From the NCBI RefSeq assembly GCF_000003855.2, contig NW_003101668.1:310001-374000 (forward strand): a DNA stretch of 64,000 nucleotides, written 5' to 3'. A program made the translations under genes and the position numbers. Position 1 is the stretch's first letter. Each line of letters opens with the position of its first letter. Below are positions 46,936 to 58,700 of this stretch, piece by piece. The notes under the pieces are model-generated. The model worked only from the letters and a program-made list of their open reading frames with translations, ran no database searches and was not told the DNA's origin. The stretch comes from Blastomyces gilchristii SLH14081. Taxonomy: Eukaryota > Ascomycota > Eurotiomycetes > Onygenales > Ajellomycetaceae.

Positions 46936-47233
46936 TTTTCCAAAGGCTATTTAAACAGAGATATGAGCAGGAGGAATGAAGTTAGCTCAGTGTTTAGTAG
47001 TAGCTTCAAAGAGTTCTGCGTGAGAAGCGTGATGGAGGTTTTAGGTTTGGGTTCTCAACAATCGCCGACTTTAACTTTAAGTCACGTGATACAGAAGCTC
47101 GATGAACCAGCTTGACGGGAGCAATGATATCGCTGCAAATGAGCTCCTACAGCTCCGAAAAACATTTAAGTACACAATAATAATAAAATAATTGGTGATA
47201 ATATACTGACGCCTACGGTCTAAATTAATACCA
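46936..47233. promoter_or_regulatory. Divergent promoter with a TCACGTGA palindrome
   Basis: The 298-bp gap between yaf9 (-) and the Coq11-like gene (+). TCACGTGA at 47082-47089 is a perfect palindrome containing CACGTG, the core bound by fungal bHLH factors such as Cbf1. Another CACGTG lies upstream of the bL12m gene (60278-60283). A role for the motif is inferred. Confidence 0.5.
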
Positions 47234-48324
47234 ATGGCGGTGACGAAGAGAATTGTGGTCGCAGGCGGCAGCGGATTTCTAGGTAAATATATAGCTGTCA
47301 TATCACAACGGGATTGCAAGTTCCGTGTTAACCAGTTTACCTGACTCTGACGATATAGGCTCTAGAATATGCAAATCAGCTGTGGCTCGAGGATGGGATG
47401 TAGTATCATTGAGGTAATTCGTCCTTTTAAGCTAACCTGACTACTCGCCCTACACCCAGAAATCATACTAATGATTCGTTTTATATTTTAGTCGACACGG
47501 TGAACCAGCCTGGGAAACTATTACCTCGTCCTCGCATGCGCCACGGTGGGCGAAGTCTGTTGAATGGGCAAAAGCCGATATTCTAAAACCCGCCACCTAT
47601 AAGCCGTTCCTCAAAGAAGCGTCCGCGGTCGTCCATTCCATGGGAATACTTTTAGAAGCGGATTACAAGGGCATTGTACAAGGGAGAGAATCAGTAATTA
47701 GTGGGCTACAGAAATTGTTCGCATCCTCTAGGCCCGGAAGCCAAAATCCGCTACAAAGGCAAGAGGGAGAAGAATTGATAGCCAAAGAAGCAGGTGGCCA
47801 ATTGACATATGAGCTCATGAATCGGGACTCTGGTTGGTTTGGAACTTGCATTTTCATTTTTTTTATAGTGCCGTTAACTATGCTAATACTTTCCTGCAAA
47901 AGCTGTCGCTCTCGCGCAAGAAGCCTCCTACGAGCATGTTCCGACCTTTGCCTTCATATCAGCTGCAGCCGGAGCTCCAGTAGTTCCGGAAAGATACATC
48001 ACGTCAAAAAGGGATGCCGAGGCTCTCGTATCTTCCAACCTCCCTGGCCTCCGCAGTATTTTTATAAGACCGACTTTCATGTACGATTCATCGCGCAAGC
48101 TTACATTACCCATTGCGCTGGGCGGGATCGTAGGATCGGAAGTGAACGCGCTTCTTGGAGGAAGGCTCTCGTTTTTGGGAATGATGACTGCAAAGCCGCT
48201 AAACGTCAATATTGTGGGCGAGGCTGTCGTGGAGGCAATTGGTGATGATGATGTCCAAGGTGTTGTAGGACCCAAAAAGATTGAGACGTTAGCAACGAAG
48301 GGTTGGAGAAGATCTATGCTTTGA
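47234..48324 (+). CDS. NAD(P)-binding epimerase-like mitochondrial protein (Coq11/NDUFA9-like), four exons
   Basis: Atypical short-chain dehydrogenase. Yeast Coq11 (YLR290C) associates with the coenzyme Q synthesis complex at the inner mitochondrial membrane. Exons 47234-47282, 47359-47413, 47492-47832 and 47903-48324 give 288 residues, and all junctions keep the frame. The third donor is weak (GTTGGT). R-I-V-V-A-G-G-S-G-F-L-G (residues 6-17) is the Rossmann dinucleotide loop. V-V-H-S-M-G follows the fourth strand. F-I-S-A-A-A-G then R-Y-I-T-S-K-R-D-A-E holds the YxxxK pair. R-P-T-F-M-Y-D comes next. The C-terminus binds the substrate side and is not specific. It is divergent from yaf9. Confidence 0.88.
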
Positions 48325-48485
48325 TCTGGGGCCATTGCCTTTCTCCTTTGAATCCGGTGTTGCGGAGAAAGACGATTCTCTTCTCGCTTGTACAATAAAT
48401 ATTCTCTCAAATCATGGTACCCCGTTCGAAACTGTCTCGAATTTCCGCAGTATACTAAACAATAAAAGTTAGCAAGAAGTACTGT

Positions 48486-49392
48486 TTATAAAATACGCCT
48501 CCAACGCACCTTGTTATAAAACCTCGCCAATTGTTGGTTGAATTTCTTATTCTGGTCATTGATGTAGGTAACATCATCCTCTTCGTCGCCCCGGCCGCGG
48601 TCCTTACGTTTCTTCAGGCGAATCTCCTCTGCTTTTCTCAAGTCCGCCACCAATCTATCAACCGCGGCGCGGTCTGGTTTGTTCTCCGCGAAATCTACTG
48701 AATCGGCCGTAGAGTAGAAGGTGCCATTTTTATCAACCGCAACAAGCTCGCCATCTTCTGCTTCCACTATCTGTAGTCCACCGCTTGCGGCAGCTTTTTC
48801 CACGGCCAAAATTTTCTCCTTTTCATACGCCTCAAGGTCTGGCTGCATTTGCCTCATCTGCCTCTTGTAGATCTTTCGGGCATCTTGGCGATAGTCTTGG
48901 AAAGCGGTATCGTCCCTGTGTCTCTGTTTCTTTTCCATGCGTTTGTCCCATTTCTCAGACTCATCGATAGTCCAGTCCCAAGCACGCTTTCGCTCGAAAT
49001 CCTCGCCCTGTGATTCAGTATCTGCTTTGAGAAGGTTATGCGATGCAAAGGCATGCTTCCGGGAGATACTGGAGAGAAGGCTAGGGTCAGTAGCTAGACG
49101 TTGCGATTCGGCTGCCGTTTCCTTCAGATTCCTTTCCGTGGCATTTTTCTACTTTATAATCAGCATGTCCCTGAATTTATCAATGGGAGCTACGCGACGG
49201 ATGAAAACTCACGGCTCTTGCTTGAAGTGCTTTGAAACGCTCTCTCATTTCCTTAGTCCTAGAGAAAGCAGCATCTACTGTCTTATTGGTTTCAGGTTCT
49301 GCTGACAAAGTCTTCGCATCATCTGATATGGGATGCTCTTCAGGACATGTAGGAGAGTTGCTATTCGCCTTCTGCACCCCGGCTTTGTCCAT
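48486..49392 (-). CDS. syf2: Pre-mRNA-splicing factor Syf2, two exons
   Basis: Component of the NineTeen complex that joins the spliceosome at activation. Exon 1 is 49213-49392 (60 codons) and exon 2 48486-49148. The intron has GTGAGT and TAG ends and the protein is 280 residues. The ATG at 49392 is used because the frame upstream has no other ATG. Residues 40-60 (S-R-T-K-E-M-R-E-R-F-K-A-L) begin a charged helical region. W-D-W-T-I-D-E-S-E-K-W-D-K-R, Y-R-Q-D-A-R-K-I-Y-K-R-Q and the C-terminal Y-I-N-D-Q-N-K-K-F-N-Q-Q-L-A-R-F-Y-N-K are Syf2 signatures. The C-terminal segment is the strongest match to the family. Confidence 0.93.
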
Positions 49393-49842
49393 GGCAGCTG
49401 GTGTCACTGGTTCCGTACGTTAGGGCCACAGCTCGACCAAGTTGTTGGGTATCTTGGTCCGGCGTGATTGCACGAGAGAAAAGAGGGGTTCGGGTTTAAC
49501 CACAGGCGTTGTTACTAACAGATTCCCAGCTATTGTTTGATGGAAATTCAGAAGTTGTGGATATATAACTAATAGCTAGAACATATCCTAGTCGACGATT
49601 GACGGTTCGAGGTTTTGGTGCAAAGGTTTGACCCAGGGCATGTTGGGGGGAGTTGCCGCTTTAGGACTAGCACGGTTTCCGCGAACCCCGGCGCGGTAAT
49701 TTTAGTCACAATCCGTTTTTTTTATCTCCAACTCTCGATTTTCCTGCGAAACTTCAGCTTCAACAATATGGACCCCATCTTCCCCTGATCGTCTCCCTAT
49801 GAAACTTTCGTAGAGAGAGATAGAGAGAGAGGAGACGTCCTC
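49393..49842. promoter_or_regulatory. Divergent upstream region of syf2 and the 664-residue gene
   Basis: 450 bp between divergent genes, with a (GA)n tract at 49812-49832 just before the + gene. No specific site could be assigned. Confidence 0.4.
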
Positions 49843-51837
49843 ATGTCCAGTCCTTTGATCTGCCGGTCATGGCTCCCTCCGCAACCTCGTCTTTGTCGCT
49901 ACGCCTCTAGCTCACTACCGCCCCGGCTGGTGACCTTTGATAAACTCCTGCGCCATATACGAAGGTCAACGCCGCGGCCGGAACCTTCGGCGTCTCAATT
50001 GCTCCGATATGCTTTAACGGGGACTCTAAAAACATCATCCAACAGATATTTCTCCGAGACTCTCGAAGGATATATGCTCGAGGCATTCTCTAACCCGGAT
50101 TTGCCTGAGACTTGGACCATTTTCAACACAGACCCCTCGAAACGCAAAAGCCTCAATAGACATTTTACCGTTGTTGATAGAATTGACCCCAAATATTTAA
50201 TGGTTCCGACGGAATTGCCGAAATTCGAAGCCATTTGTGAAAAATATATTTTCTCTCCCCAGGTAGCCCGCGAATACTGGAGATCCGATGATGCCATCAT
50301 CGGCCCATTGACGTACTCTGGCAAATCTGAAGACCTAGCCAGAGTTCTGTCAACGGTGAATGCCCTTGTTGCAAGATTTACCTTGCTGAAGGTCAGAGTA
50401 CCGAAACAACTTCATATCCTTGGCATGCACGCCGCTGCTCAACATTTTTCCGCACCAGCGCTTCGGTCTTATCTCCACAGCTATGTCGCTGCTGGACATG
50501 GTCCACTACCTAGGAACTCGGCTAGAAGACTCCTCCGCTACCTCTACTTATCATGTCAAATGAGTATTTTTGAAAGCCCTATGATCGATTTGGGTCCGAT
50601 GCGAGAACTTGTCACTGGTTTAGACGAGTATGGTTCGGCAATACAGCCAAACCTATTTTCCTTGCTCTCTATGTCCGGTTATGTTCGCCTACGTTATATC
50701 TATAGCTACTATTTTCAACTTCTTGGGATTATCGGAGGCTCTAGAAGATTACTAGACATCTGGCCTACAGTTCGGGATAGGTTCACAGAGAGTCCATCCG
50801 ATCGCCATGTCCGAACCTTTGTAACGAGTTACCTGGCCGCCCTTCTCAGATCGGGATTCGGTTACGAAGCGGCTTATTTTGCAGAACAATTGTCGGCCAT
50901 TTCCAATCTAAACGATTTTTTACCGGCGTCGATGTGGAAACAATTGCTTGAACAGGAAAACAGCGAGGGGTTACTGAAATTGGTTTCAAGCCAGACGATG
51001 AATGTGATCATGGTTGAGGCGCTCACTTCCATGGAAACTAGCCTTGGTATCACCTGGGATCCTGACGGCGGAGGGCGCCATCTTAAGACAACTGATACGG
51101 ATCCATGGTGGGATCAGTGGCCTGCGGATGCGATGCTGCCAAGCCTCGACTCCGATTCTAACAAATCCGGCTCATTAGGTTGTATAAAGCGACTCTTTAG
51201 AGAAATAGAACTTTATGGTTCTTCTAGATCGACCAAGGAGCTTGCGAGGGTCGCTAACCTATTACATGATTTTGAGGGCATCGAAGTTCCCCTTGGTTCT
51301 ACAAAGGATTACCTAGGCCAAGTTCACGAGTTTGCGTGGCTGCCCCAATGCTGCCCCATTGAGTTTTCCAATAATGTTCCGCCATCACCTTACAATATAG
51401 CTGGCCCACAAACTCCATCATCATTGGGCTTAATCCGTGCTTTTCACGATATAGACGGCAAACCAATTCCATTGAGTATGAGAAAGCTTTATCTAATGCA
51501 GCTCGGTTACGTCTGCGAGAGAAGGCGAGGCTCTGCTGAAGGCGGGGTCAACAGTACAACTGGTGATATTTCGAAGTGGAGAGACACGGGGCATATTATC
51601 TGCTGGGATCGGTTACATGAACGCCTCATCATGATCTTTCTTGGAAAAGGCTGGGGGACTATTGATCCTGGCTTGTATCCCAAGAATTCACATCTATTAC
51701 TCCCATCTGTTGCCACACTCCGCCTGAAACTATCTCCTGATTTTCAGTCCGAGTTTTCTGAATACTCTGGTGCTATTTCGCCTATGGAAACTCGTTATTG
51801 GCTAGACGTTGACCCTGCCGCTTACCTTGACTCATGA
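49843..51837 (+). CDS. Uncharacterised fungal protein, probably mitochondrial, 664 residues
   Basis: A single uninterrupted exon, the longest in the window. The first 30 residues (M-S-S-P-L-I-C-R-S-W, then R-L-C-R-Y-A-S-S-S) are Arg/Ser-rich without acidic residues, as in a mitochondrial presequence. The middle third (about residues 150-400) is rich in helix-forming repeats of hydrophobic and Arg/Tyr residues, resembling helical-repeat (PPR-like) mitochondrial RNA-binding proteins, but I see no exact 35-residue period. No catalytic motif is recognised. The ATG at 49843 follows a purine-rich leader and is the first in frame. It may take part in organelle expression (inference only). Confidence 0.8.
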   Translation: MSSPLICRSWLPPQPRLCRYASSSLPPRLVTFDKLLRHIRRSTPRPEPSASQLLRYALTGTLKTSSNRYFSETLEGYMLEAFSNPDLPETWTIFNTDPSKRKSLNRHFTVVDRIDPKYLMVPTELPKFEAICEKYIFSPQVAREYWRSDDAIIGPLTYSGKSEDLARVLSTVNALVARFTLLKVRVPKQLHILGMHAAAQHFSAPALRSYLHSYVAAGHGPLPRNSARRLLRYLYLSCQMSIFESPMIDLGPMRELVTGLDEYGSAIQPNLFSLLSMSGYVRLRYIYSYYFQLLGIIGGSRRLLDIWPTVRDRFTESPSDRHVRTFVTSYLAALLRSGFGYEAAYFAEQLSAISNLNDFLPASMWKQLLEQENSEGLLKLVSSQTMNVIMVEALTSMETSLGITWDPDGGGRHLKTTDTDPWWDQWPADAMLPSLDSDSNKSGSLGCIKRLFREIELYGSSRSTKELARVANLLHDFEGIEVPLGSTKDYLGQVHEFAWLPQCCPIEFSNNVPPSPYNIAGPQTPSSLGLIRAFHDIDGKPIPLSMRKLYLMQLGYVCERRRGSAEGGVNSTTGDISKWRDTGHIICWDRLHERLIMIFLGKGWGTIDPGLYPKNSHLLLPSVATLRLKLSPDFQSEFSEYSGAISPMETRYWLDVDPAAYLDS

Positions 51838-54800
51838 ACGAGCCCTGGCTGCTCATACACTGGAGGCTGCGTCCCTTGATTCAGATACGGCCTACCCTCG
51901 CTCAATTCGGAATTTTAGACTGAAAGTCACCTAAGTAATTTCAGCATCCGCTTCATTATCACCTTCGACAGCGTGTCAATTCCCCAAGGGAAACTGATTA
52001 ACATGAACGCAATATGCTGTGTGTTGAAGCGAAGTTACCATCTCCATCCATTGGCGTCCGATCCGGAAAGCGCTCTACGCCTACCATGGTTCGCTTCGTT
52101 CATCCCCAAATCATAAATTGCATTTCAAGAAGGTGCAAGGAGATGCAAGATACAATTCCACCATCGATTCTCTGGTTTATGTCGGTCACCAATCAATTCT
52201 ATGTCACCAGAATTGTGAAGTTGATACGTATCAACATATATTTTGGAGGTTTTTGCTGTCTTTAACCGTTGTCTACATGTCTATATTTTGTAACTACCAC
52301 CACAGCGTCATGTATACCTAGATATCCGATATCCAACTTTGCGGCTATGGATACCATTGTAATGTAGTATAGATTTGTTCGTTGTATGTATAGTATCTTT
52401 TTGCTTTTCTTACACAGACACGTGCCTTAACCTTTTGCTTTCCGGCTGGGTTCCGGGCTAGAATGGTAGCATGGCATGTATTATATTTTCTAGCATTTCT
52501 AGGCCTTTTCATGCATTGATCTTCAAGACTTTAACTGCAATTTGCTTCAAACGTGTTTATATTTGGGCATCATACGAGAGTATCGAAGCCACTCCCCAGA
52601 CGCTTCTACAGTCGTGCATATCTCGAGGTTGCTGCTACAATACATCGCATCTTGCAGAATTTCTTTCCATCCTCCTGCAGCCCATGCATCGCTAACTCTC
52701 CAAAAGGACTGACCAATTGGAAAAGCCTGAAATTAGCTCAATGCAACTTCGTTCATTGGCAGTAAAAAAAAAAAAAAAAAAACGAAGCGAAGAGGCTGGG
52801 CTAGGAAACTGGGGGTTACCGGCCCTCAATACCTCTCCTGGAAGGTTAGGCAAATCGGCGTCTAGCGTTCAGTTGGATGGTGGTTGAAATAGGGTCGTGG
52901 ACATTGCCGCCATACAATTGACGCACACTGGAGACATTCCCGCACGCACGCACATATTGGCCCTAGACTCTCGGGAGTCCTAGCCGGTGTCCATGAGCAT
53001 GCAAGAATTCGCTCCACCTTCAAAAACTATCATATGAGCGAAGAGAGACAGTGCTTCCACGCTACCCTTCTGGCGCCCGTGTATCCAGCTACTGGAACAG
53101 CACGCAGGGATCTCCCAACCGCTTACACCGCTAGAGATTGTTATCACACATCGAAGGACGCGCCTCCTGGTGCCCCCTCTTTTGACAGGATTGACAGGAT
53201 TAAAACAAGACCCTGCGCACAACTTGCATGGAATGTGACAGCTCAGCTCCTGTTAGTTCCTGGCATGGACGCCTGCTCGTTCTCCCAGAAGTATCCAGGG
53301 CTGTTATGATGGTTAATCGCTACAAAATATAAATAGGGCACCGATAACTTACCGAAGGGGACGCAGGAATGGAATGCAATGCAGCCCAAGAGCCTGGGCT
53401 ATTCTTAGAGGATTACTTGGCGACTGCTTGGTGGAGGGGGAAATAAAAGAAAGGCAAAAAGGAAAAAAGGAAAGAGGACAGCGGTGCCTCAGTTTTTGGT
53501 TCCTTTCCGAGTTCTCGGCCTCAGGACATGGGGGCCGCATTTTCAACCTCAGGCATATCCGCGGTGGCTCGAGGAAGTTGCGTCACAGTCCCACACGTCA
53601 ACTCAAGCGTGGCTTGCTGGCTCCGAGTACAGGCAAGTAAAAGATTGAATCTGCTTTAGGCTCGCCGCTGTCTAACGGATGTTGTACTCCGTACCAGTCA
53701 AAGGATACAGCGCAATGTGGCGCTCGAAGAAAAATACGCCACGTTTTGCCAGCTAAAAATGCTGTTTTCGAGGTTCAACCCATCAATCCTTTAGACCCCG
53801 AATTCCACATGCTCAGCCTGTGGAATTGGTCCACGCCATTATTGGATGAACCATAGTATCTTACACCAGCTTGTGAGACTTGGTCCTCGCCGTCCATTTT
53901 TAACGGCTAGTGTCTGGGAGAGGTGAAAAACACACAAATGTGCAGATACTAGCTTCTACAGAGGCATGTTAAAGCTTAAGTTGGAGCTATTAGCAAGGCA
54001 GCTGATCAGGTTCACCGATTCAGGGCGCAGTTGGGGCTATCAATTTTGAACAATGAACGACAAGAAGATGTCTCCAGTCTCTTTTTTGTTGGGGTCTTGC
54101 AGCTGAAAATGGAGCCAGAACAGCGAACTGATCCTGAGCTTTCTCCGGCTTCCGGCTCTCTGCATTTTATTGTGGGTATTATTTCAAGAAGGAAGATATA
54201 TTTCTTTTGTCTAACTTCCTAAATACTACTCCTTCCGCGAAATAGCACCCTGAAGACAGGCTGCTCCTCGCTTGGGAAACAAGAGACGGTTGGTTATGTC
54301 TGGGATCTGAATAGCACTCAGAGATTCCGCGAAGCAACCACCGCCTTGGATCAGCTATTTAACTCTCGCTACATTGGTTATACTTCTTTTTGCTATTTCG
54401 GAGCGCGGGTCCTCCGCCCCGACCTTCCCTCCAGAGTGACTTCGAGAGATAGCCAGAGTTTGACTATCTCCATATGTCATATCGATGCACACCACTCCGT
54501 ACTTATGTAGCTGTGGACCAGCTCCTGCCAACTAAATTCATCATCAAGGTACCGTCGCCTTAACCTAAAATGAGGTCTACCACAATAACTATCTACTCGG
54601 GAAGTACTCTATAGACTTGGTGACTGACAGGAAAAAAAGCAAAAAAGGAAAGGGAATTCGGAGCTAAGATATAGTTAACGAGTGCTAGACTTCTTTGACT
54701 TTCCAGATCGATCGAACCTAACGAGAATGGCTAACAGTGGTGAGCGAAGACGCCGAAGAGGCTACCGTTCTTCTGCCTTATTCGTTGAGATGATGTTGCC

Positions 54801-55384
54801 TAGCTATTCGGTATCGATGATTCGGCCTTCATATGATCTCCCGCAACTTCACCGTGCTCCTTTGGCTCAGACCCACCAGCTCGTGTTTAGCTTTGGAGGT
54901 GCATGCATATGAATCCAGCTGAGATGCTCCCGTCATATTCCATTTTAATAGTTGCTCAGCCTTCCAACCGATGTCGGCATGGACGGGATGAGGATAGGCT
55001 TACTCCAGTTTGCTTAATATTATTGATATTACTACCATTATGTCTTTGTTGATTTTATCGCGATTGGAGTTCGAATCCGGCATGATGTATATTTTACAAG
55101 TAACACGTGCGGAAATCCAAGATTGGGATCTATTATCCTGTATATAAAAGAAAGTCCTTATCACACTTAAACCCCAGCTTTGGTGACCCGACAGCTGTAC
55201 CCAGGTGTTATCCATTCTCAGCCCACTTCAGACACTGCATGAAACCCGAATGCGGACTCGCTCACTGAAAGCGACGAATGCATTGTCATACCGTCAGTCC
55301 CCGGAGGAAACCAGAGTCGAACCAAGGTAAGGCATAGTACATTCTATCGTCCTCATTACCCGTCTCTGCTTCTCAATCCCAAGA
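51838..55384. other. Gene-poor 3.5-kb stretch
   Basis: Normal base composition but only short overlapping open frames (under about 90 codons) with no domain. A pure A run lies at 52764-52782. The right end, next to the velvet gene, contains a likely leader intron (55327-55383, GTAAGG...CCCAAG). This could be a long regulatory region of the velvet gene or hold non-coding RNAs. I see nothing to choose between these. Confidence 0.5.
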
Positions 55385-55767
55385 ATGGATCCTGCGCAGG
55401 GCAGAACGCCAGCTGGTACCAATAGGTCAGAATATTCTCCGGAATACCGCTATAACCCACCCACAGACCCCCAACCCGCACATCGTCAGCAGATTCGGAA
55501 TTTTCGCACCCCCTGTCATTGTTTAATATGAGCTTCCCTTGCTATGATCACTCAATGGTTACACAGCGTGGTTTACTCGCCAATGGAACACCTATTTCGA
55601 CCTCCTATTCATTCAATCCTCCGGAATGGCCGGAATACCCATTCCAGCCTCCTTATCTTCCAGTATCAACGCCTCGACGGGTAGATATGTCGTCTGCAGT
55701 GCCACACCTCCCTTATACCAGACTAGGGGCCATTGTTGCTAGCCAACCAGAGAGTAATAGGAAATGA
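55385..55767 (+). other. Candidate upstream exons of the velvet gene
   Basis: ATG at 55385 right after a plausible intron opens M-D-P-A-Q-G-R-T-P-A-G for 48 codons. A second frame (55528-55767) reads Pro-rich (P-P-E-W-P-E-Y-P-F-Q-P-P-Y-L). VelC-type proteins have long Pro-rich N-termini, so these may be upstream exons. I could not find splice sites that join both frames to the velvet frame. Confidence 0.35.
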
Positions 55768-55919
55768 GCGAAAGCGGTGAAATTTTTGACCGTCCATGTG
55801 CCGATATAAAACGCCCACCATTCTAATAATCAACTTGTTATCAATAGTGAAGCTTCACGATACGTTCGAGAACGCTGCCTCCAAATTCAATTATTCCATC
55901 TGCACAACACGGCGCTACC

Positions 55920-56822
55920 ATGACTGCTTCCGTGCCATCTGGCTTCAGGCACCTACTACACCAGCCACCACCGCCACAACCAGCATCAGAAATAGACTCA
56001 AACATACGCTCGCGCCTCCGCTTATTTGTGCGGCAAGAACCCATTGCCGCTCGTGCCTGCGGGTTTGGAAATAAGTCCCGAAGACCTATTGATCCGCTCC
56101 CGGTCATCCAGCTTCTAATGATCGATTTCTCCCCCCATTCTGAGGAAGATATGAAGCAGCTCACAAACCCGCAACACGTTGTCGTCTGTCATCTATTTCC
56201 GGCCAGCCAACCGCATGGAGTGAATCCTGAACCGCAAATCCGGTCACAAAGCAATGCTGGGTGCTTTTTGGAACCAAGCGAGACTGGAGCCGTTAACAGT
56301 GACGGTGGTAGCAACCCGACAAATAGACAACGGGGCAAAATTCTGTCTGGCAGCACATGTGCGAGTCCATTCCTAGTCGGCGTAGATCCCGATCTGGCAA
56401 ATGCACCCGAACACCCACGTTCAATGGCGAGCCGAGAGCAAAGTTCAGGTACTACTCTTATGCGCCCGCCACGAATTCTACCATCTTCAGACGCTCCACA
56501 GGATGTTCCTGCAACCTTCTTCATATTCTCCGATCTCTGCGTGCGTACCGCAGGCTGGTATCGGCTACGGTTTCGGCTAGTAGATGTCCAAGAAACTGAG
56601 AAATTGGGGATCTCCCCGTGCCTTCATGAGGTCTGGTCTCAATCTTTTCAGGTGTTCGCGGCGAAAGATTTTCCTGGGATGAGACCAACCCCTTATTTGG
56701 CAATAAGACTAAAGGATTTGGGAGCCATCGGCATTAAAATGCGGGAAAAGGAACGGGGGTCGCGGCAGAAAAGAACGGTACAGAGTACTAGCGAGGACAA
56801 TATCGATCCTGTTTGTGGCTGA
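55920..56822 (+). CDS. velC: Velvet-domain regulator, closest to VelC
   Basis: Velvet proteins are fungal DNA-binding regulators of sporulation, secondary metabolism and, in dimorphic fungi, temperature-driven morphology. The first half of the domain is at residues 33-65 (L-R-L-F-V-R-Q-E-P-I-A-A-R-A-C-G-F-G, then R-R-P-I-D-P-L-P-V-I-Q-L). An insert of about 100 residues follows, then F-F-I-F-S-D-L-C-V-R-T-A-G-W-Y-R-L-R-F-R-L near 200-220 and V-F-A-A-K-D-F-P-G-M near 248-257. The A-A-R-A-C-G-F-G and L-K-D-L-G near the end favour VelC over VosA or VelB. The frame is open upstream of this ATG (L-P-P-N-S-I-I-P-S), so the true start probably lies in an upstream exon. The end is Lys/Arg-rich. VosA/Ryp2 remains possible. 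Confidence 0.8.
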   Translation: MTASVPSGFRHLLHQPPPPQPASEIDSNIRSRLRLFVRQEPIAARACGFGNKSRRPIDPLPVIQLLMIDFSPHSEEDMKQLTNPQHVVVCHLFPASQPHGVNPEPQIRSQSNAGCFLEPSETGAVNSDGGSNPTNRQRGKILSGSTCASPFLVGVDPDLANAPEHPRSMASREQSSGTTLMRPPRILPSSDAPQDVPATFFIFSDLCVRTAGWYRLRFRLVDVQETEKLGISPCLHEVWSQSFQVFAAKDFPGMRPTPYLAIRLKDLGAIGIKMREKERGSRQKRTVQSTSEDNIDPVCG

Positions 56823-57295
56823 CTGGTTTACTCGGCAAATTGTTACTTTCGGATCTGTAACAGCTTGAGTTTGGCCGAGAAACGTAATTCTCGCAGAAGT
56901 ACAAACAGGCGGAGAACATAAGAGAAGAGAAGAAAATTGGTGACTATCAAGGATTTTTTTTTGTTCCTCCAACTCTTCGGGTATACTTTGTTTCCCTAGT
57001 TTTGCGCCAGCACAAAATATATGATTCTGTACATGTACATACATTCGCACATTTTTAAAAATGCCATGGAAAAGATGGCGCCTCTGAACAATGTCTATTA
57101 TTTTAAGTTTTTTGGCAAGCTCCGGCATTGCTTTAGTTGTCCAGGGCGGACATCTGTCGCTTGTTTTCGACTCCGTTTGGCGCTCGTACAGTTGCCCAAA
57201 ACCATACTCGGCGCAATGGAATTAAATTCCAATGGACAAACTATTTAGCACATCAAATGTAAGGAAAAAGAAATGGGTATGATAAGCGCATTTCT
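56823..57295. other. Intergenic between convergent genes
   Basis: 3' flanks of the velvet gene (+) and the TPR/Sel1-like gene (-). No gene is seen. Confidence 0.55.
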
Positions 57296-58700
57296 TTAGT
57301 CGAACTGTGCAAACTGTTTTGTAAAGATCTCTCTCTCTTTCTCAATGTTCAATTCAAAAGTTTTGCCAAGATATATATGTCGTATTTCCTTCGCCTTTGA
57401 CGCGGATTTTTCGTCATTTTCTGCGATCTCTAAGTAGCGTAATCCTTTGTGAGCATTTCCTTCCTCACGTAAAAGACAGGACATGATGAGAGCTGATGGG
57501 CCCCAGCCACCGGTACTAGCAACTTCGAACCAATCCATGGCCAGTTGGCGAAGTTGGTCGTTCGTGTATTTCCGCGCAACGAGGTCTTTGGGAGAAGTAT
57601 CCTTGTCCCCTGAAGGTTTGGGGGGTTTATCCCGCCTTTTCCCAGAATAGTGTAGCTCCAGGTAAAAACTTCCCAGGTCATGACATGCTTCAGCATTGCA
57701 GTCCATAGCCGCTTTCGTCATGTATTCTTCATATCGGTCCAGATGGCCTTCGTTGCCGACCATCTTTGCAAGATACTGGTAGGCCACGGGATGGTCGAGT
57801 AGGGACGCTCCTGCCACCACCGCCTCAAAACTTCCCTGGATATCCCCCTGAGAAATCTTCACTGCTGCATACATCTCCCAGGCTTGAGGGATACCAAGAA
57901 CACTGTATGGGTCTTCATCTATGTGGCCGACTTGTGTCTGGTTGGGTACTGAGATCTCCATCGCCTTTGTCCAAAGGGTAAGTGCCTCCTCGGTGCGGCC
58001 ATACCTCTCATGTAAAATGCGCCCGTAGAGTACCATTGCGTCCAGAAGATGCCGTTGAGCAAATTCTTCTAGGTAAGTCATCAAAACGCTTCTTTTGAGA
58101 GGGGTACCTGCTGTGAATTGCTGGTTAATAACGTAGAGAACGGCGAACGGTTCTTTCGACTCTGCTAGCCGATACAATAGCCAATTTGCTACGGCGCGGT
58201 AGTCGGGATGTTTCGAAAGGATGAAGGAAAGCCTAGACGACATGCACCGTTCTATGTGGCAGTTAGCTAACGGGACTGAGAAAACTAGATATCCAGATCA
58301 CGACCACGTTCTCAGCAGTCAATGGGGCTTTACCATCACCTCGCTCGAATATCTCGCTCCCGTGCTTTGCACTACACGGTACGGCGAGTCTTATGAGCGT
58401 TCCAGCCAGGTGCATAGCTGCATCTATAGTTGCGCCCCCCATGAAGCTTGAGAGGGCGGATTCGAACAGAGCACGAGGGAGATTAGCAACCAATGCTTCC
58501 GCTTCATCTTCCGTCATGCGGATAGAGCTATGGGCTGACTGATATCTATCTTCCTTCTGACGGCCATGTATTGTTTTCCAGGTTGAAGGGGCTCTGGCGG
58601 CGGTGTGGGGAGGGGAAGAATGAAATTGTTTTCCCGGGAGAGTTGAGATCCTGCATGTGAGCCACAGAGGCCGCGACCTCACACATCGCACAGCAAACAT
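57296..58700 (-). CDS. TPR/Sel1-like mitochondrial protein, two exons
   Basis: Exon 1 is 58340-58700 and exon 2 57296-58251 (GTGATG...CACATAG), giving 438 residues in one frame. The N-terminus M-F-A-V-R-C-V-R-S-R-P-L-W-L-T-C-R-I is Arg-rich without acids, followed by H-S-S-P-P-H-T-A-A-R, a convincing mitochondrial presequence. From about residue 150 on the chain is all-helical with Sel1/TPR-like repeats: A-M-V-L-Y-G-R-I-L-H-E-R-Y-G-R-T-E-E-A-L-x-L-W, A-Y-Q-Y-L-A-K-M-V-G-N-E-G, A-C-H-D-L-G-S-F-Y-L-E-L and A-L-I-M-S-C-L-L-R-E-E-G-N. Such repeats bind partner proteins. The specific role is unknown. Confidence 0.83.
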
